Positions 6,433-7,600 of a stretch of 7,600 bases of DNA are shown here, piece after piece. Each line of letters opens with the position of its first letter. Position 1 is the stretch's first letter. The notes beneath the pieces were generated by a model. The model was not told the origin of the DNA, searched no databases, and was given only the letters and a program-made list of their open reading frames with translations. The stretch is from assembly GCA_964654815.1 (NCBI GenBank), contig CAZZLH010000043.1, positions 1-7,600 on the forward strand. The letters are read 5' to 3'. The translations under genes and the position numbers were made by a program. The stretch comes from ZLKRG08 sp964654815. Lineage in GTDB: Bacteria; Actinomycetota; Actinomycetes; Nanopelagicales; Nanopelagicaceae.

Positions 6433-6773
6433 GCCTTATCTGCGGTCTCCTTATTTGCCTTCTCTAGAAGTGTTGCAGGTGTGGCATCAACTAAATCCTT
6501 TGCCTCCTTCAAGCCCAAGCTTGAGTTAAGCGCACGAACTTCCTTGATGACTGCAATCTTCTGTGAGCCAGCATCTTCGAGGATAACTGTGAACTCATCC
6601 TGAGCCGCTGCTGCCTCGCCACCTGCTGCAGCGCCACCGGCTGCTGCAACTGCGACTGGAGCTGCTGCTGTGACATCGAATTCCTCTTCGAATGCCTTAA
6701 CGAACTCTGATAGTTCAACAACAGTCATTTCCTTAAATGCTGCCATTAAATCTGCTGATGATAACTTTGCCAT
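6433..6773 (-). CDS. rplL: 50S ribosomal protein L7/L12, 3' end lost in gap
   Basis: 113 codons plus two bases of the stalk protein L7/L12, which forms dimers on L10 and recruits translation factors. The N-terminal dimerisation domain (MAKLSSADLMAAFKEMTVVE to about 35) is followed by an Ala/Gly hinge (about 36-57) and then the C-terminal factor-binding domain, with EFTVILEDAGSQKIAVIKEV and the conserved LGLKEAKDLVD. The family is about 120-130 aa, so about 15 residues are missing; the final visible bases fit the usual ADxA continuation. Its ATG lies 18 nt after the rplJ stop, with AAAGGA about 11 nt upstream of the ATG. Co-transcribed with rplJ. Confidence 0.97.
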
Positions 6774-6791
6774 TTTTATTTATTCCTTTGT

Positions 6792-7442
6792 TTACTCTGC
6801 TGAGGTTTCTGTTGGTTCGGTTACTGCGACAGCTTCTGTGGTTTCAGCTTGAGCTGGAACCTCTGCCTCAGCATTGCTTGGTGTCTCTTCTGCTACCGCA
6901 ACTACTTCTGAAGTCACAGCTTGTGCTGGAACTTCTGCCACGTCGTTGCTTGCACCACCTTCGGACACCTTTTTGATACGTAACGCATCGAAGGTACGAG
7001 CCGCCTTTGAGAGGGTTCCCTTCATCGCGCCAGCCAACTTCGCCAAGAGCACTTCACGTGACTCAAGATCTGCTAGCTTCATAATCTCGGCAGTCGAGAC
7101 CGCCTTACCATCGAAGATTCCACCCTTGATAACAAGTAATGGATTCTCCTTCTGGAATTCCTTCAACGCCTTAGCGGCGACGATTGAATCACCTTTGATG
7201 AATGCAACTGCAGAAGGACCCTTAAGTAGCGAATCATCGATCTCTACTCCGGCATTCTTTGCGGCAATCTTGGTCAAGGTGTTCTTTACTACTGAATACT
7301 TTGTCTCCATACCAAGTGCACGACGAAGAGTCTTCATCGCACCTACGGTTAGACCGCGGTACTCCGTTAGCGCAATTGCATCTGCAGACTTGAAGTCTTC
7401 AGTTAATTCAGCAACTGCCGCTGTCTTATCTGGGCGAGCCAT
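6792..7442 (-). CDS. rplJ: 50S ribosomal protein L10 with acidic C-terminal extension
   Basis: A 216-aa stalk base protein that anchors L7/L12 dimers on 23S rRNA. The first roughly 165 residues are standard L10: MARPDKTAAVAELTEDFKSA, ALTEYRGLTVGAMKTLRRAL, YSVVKNTLTKIAAK and KGPSAVAFI, then the L12-binding helix region near 125-155. Bacterial L10 is usually about 165-180 aa, so the tail from about 166 is extra. It is rich in Ala, Val, Glu and Thr, is acidic, and contains a roughly 24-residue unit twice (AEVPAQ at 169 and again at 193). The ATG at 7442 is preceded by AAAGGTGA at good spacing. rplL follows after 18 nt. Upstream is a leader with an attenuator, consistent with feedback by L10-L12. 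Confidence 0.96.
   Translation of the reverse strand: MARPDKTAAVAELTEDFKSADAIALTEYRGLTVGAMKTLRRALGMETKYSVVKNTLTKIAAKNAGVEIDDSLLKGPSAVAFIKGDSIVAAKALKEFQKENPLLVIKGGIFDGKAVSTAEIMKLADLESREVLLAKLAGAMKGTLSKAARTFDALRIKKVSEGGASNDVAEVPAQAVTSEVVAVAEETPSNAEAEVPAQAETTEAVAVTEPTETSAE
6801..6938 (-). repeat. Imperfect 72-bp tandem duplication in the rplJ 3' end
   Basis: Two copies with 72-bp (24-codon) period encode AEVPAQAVTSEVVAVAEETP (from residue 169) and AEVPAQAETTEAVAVTEPTE (from residue 193). The DNA copies are roughly three-quarters identical by eye over their best-matching 48 bp. In-frame duplication built the acidic tail of L10. Confidence 0.75.
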
Positions 7443-7600
7443 TCTGGTTCACCTTTCTGTTTGTTTGAGAACTTCGCAGAGCGCCACTAGAAAATAAAAA
7501 ATTCCGTGCGCTAGACAAGCGACACGGAAGAGTCCGTTTCATCTGTCCTGCGCGGGATTTAGTGACCATTTCTGATCGACCAGCGGTCTCTGGAAGAGGG
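7443..7600 (-). promoter_or_regulatory. rplJ 5' leader (L10-leader type autoregulatory region), partial
   Basis: 158 nt of non-coding leader upstream of rplJ, running off the right edge. It contains a GACC-GCT-GGTC hairpin near 7580-7590, an unpaired-looking middle, and an attenuator stem with T-tract (7491-7529). Leaders with a terminator upstream of rplJ, bound by L10-L12, are known in other bacteria (the ribosomal L10 leader family). Membership is inferred from position and layout, not from a covariance match. The promoter lies outside the window. Confidence 0.65.
7491..7529 (-). terminator. Rho-independent attenuator in the rplJ leader
   Basis: On the minus strand TTCCGTG and CACGGAA pair, continued by CGCT/AGCG after a single bulged T, with loop TGTCT. 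This gives an 11-bp stem (7502-7529), followed by TTTTTTATTTT (7491-7501). It sits about 49 nt before the rplJ start, so it acts as an attenuator rather than a gene-end terminator. The 5' arm can alternatively pair with upstream ACGGA (7533-7537), giving a competing hairpin. Confidence 0.85.

Noticed and set aside
6874..7497. A 207-aa open frame on the plus strand opposite rplJ
   Set aside because: It is the antisense shadow of a clear L10 coding sequence; composition is Ser/Ala-rich without domains and it runs over the rplJ leader.
1..7600. CRISPR arrays, tRNA genes, insertion sequences or attachment sites
   Set aside because: No regular repeat-spacer pattern, tRNA-like cloverleaf, transposase frame or terminal inverted repeats were seen anywhere in the window.

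Overview
The window comes from a member of the Actinobacteria (Actinomycetota). RpoB, L10 and L7/L12 match their actinobacterial (e.g. mycobacterial) counterparts over long stretches, rpoB starts with TTG followed by an 'AAS..K' N-terminus as in that phylum, and the response-regulator gene looks leaderless. Base composition is visibly below 50% G+C, which is low for the phylum. This, together with short intergenic regions, suggests a streamlined aquatic lineage such as the acI group (Nanopelagicales). That placement is inference. The 100-base run of N (6333-6432) shows this is a scaffolded draft assembly.

Layout. On the minus strand, reading right to left: the rplJ leader with a transcription attenuator (7443-7600), rplJ (L10, 6792-7442) and rplL (L7/L12, 3' end lost in the gap). 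Past the gap lies a bidirectional terminator (6262-6307). It is followed by a two-component system on the plus strand, convergent with rplJL: an OmpR-family response regulator (4434-5111) and a membrane histidine kinase (5108-6256), coupled by an ATGA overlap. Divergent from the regulator is a small secreted Ala/Lys-rich helical protein (3811-4257, minus). It precedes rpoB (162-3614, minus) and the first 52 codons of rpoC (1-157, minus).

How it fits together. rplJL and rpoBC are often neighbours in one transcription unit in bacteria. Here they are separated by about 2.8 kb holding an oppositely oriented signalling operon and an exported protein, so rpoBC probably needs its own promoter (candidate at 3739-3766). 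The shared 176-bp intergenic region between the secreted-protein gene and the regulator carries an 11-bp-spaced direct repeat, TGTGAAAA-ttg-TGTGAAAA. This is the layout expected of an OmpR/PhoB-type site, so the regulator may control itself and/or the secreted protein. The points most worth following up are the two-component/secreted-protein module with this repeat, the kinase lacking a HAMP domain, the rplJ attenuator with a competing hairpin, and an acidic duplicated tail on L10.
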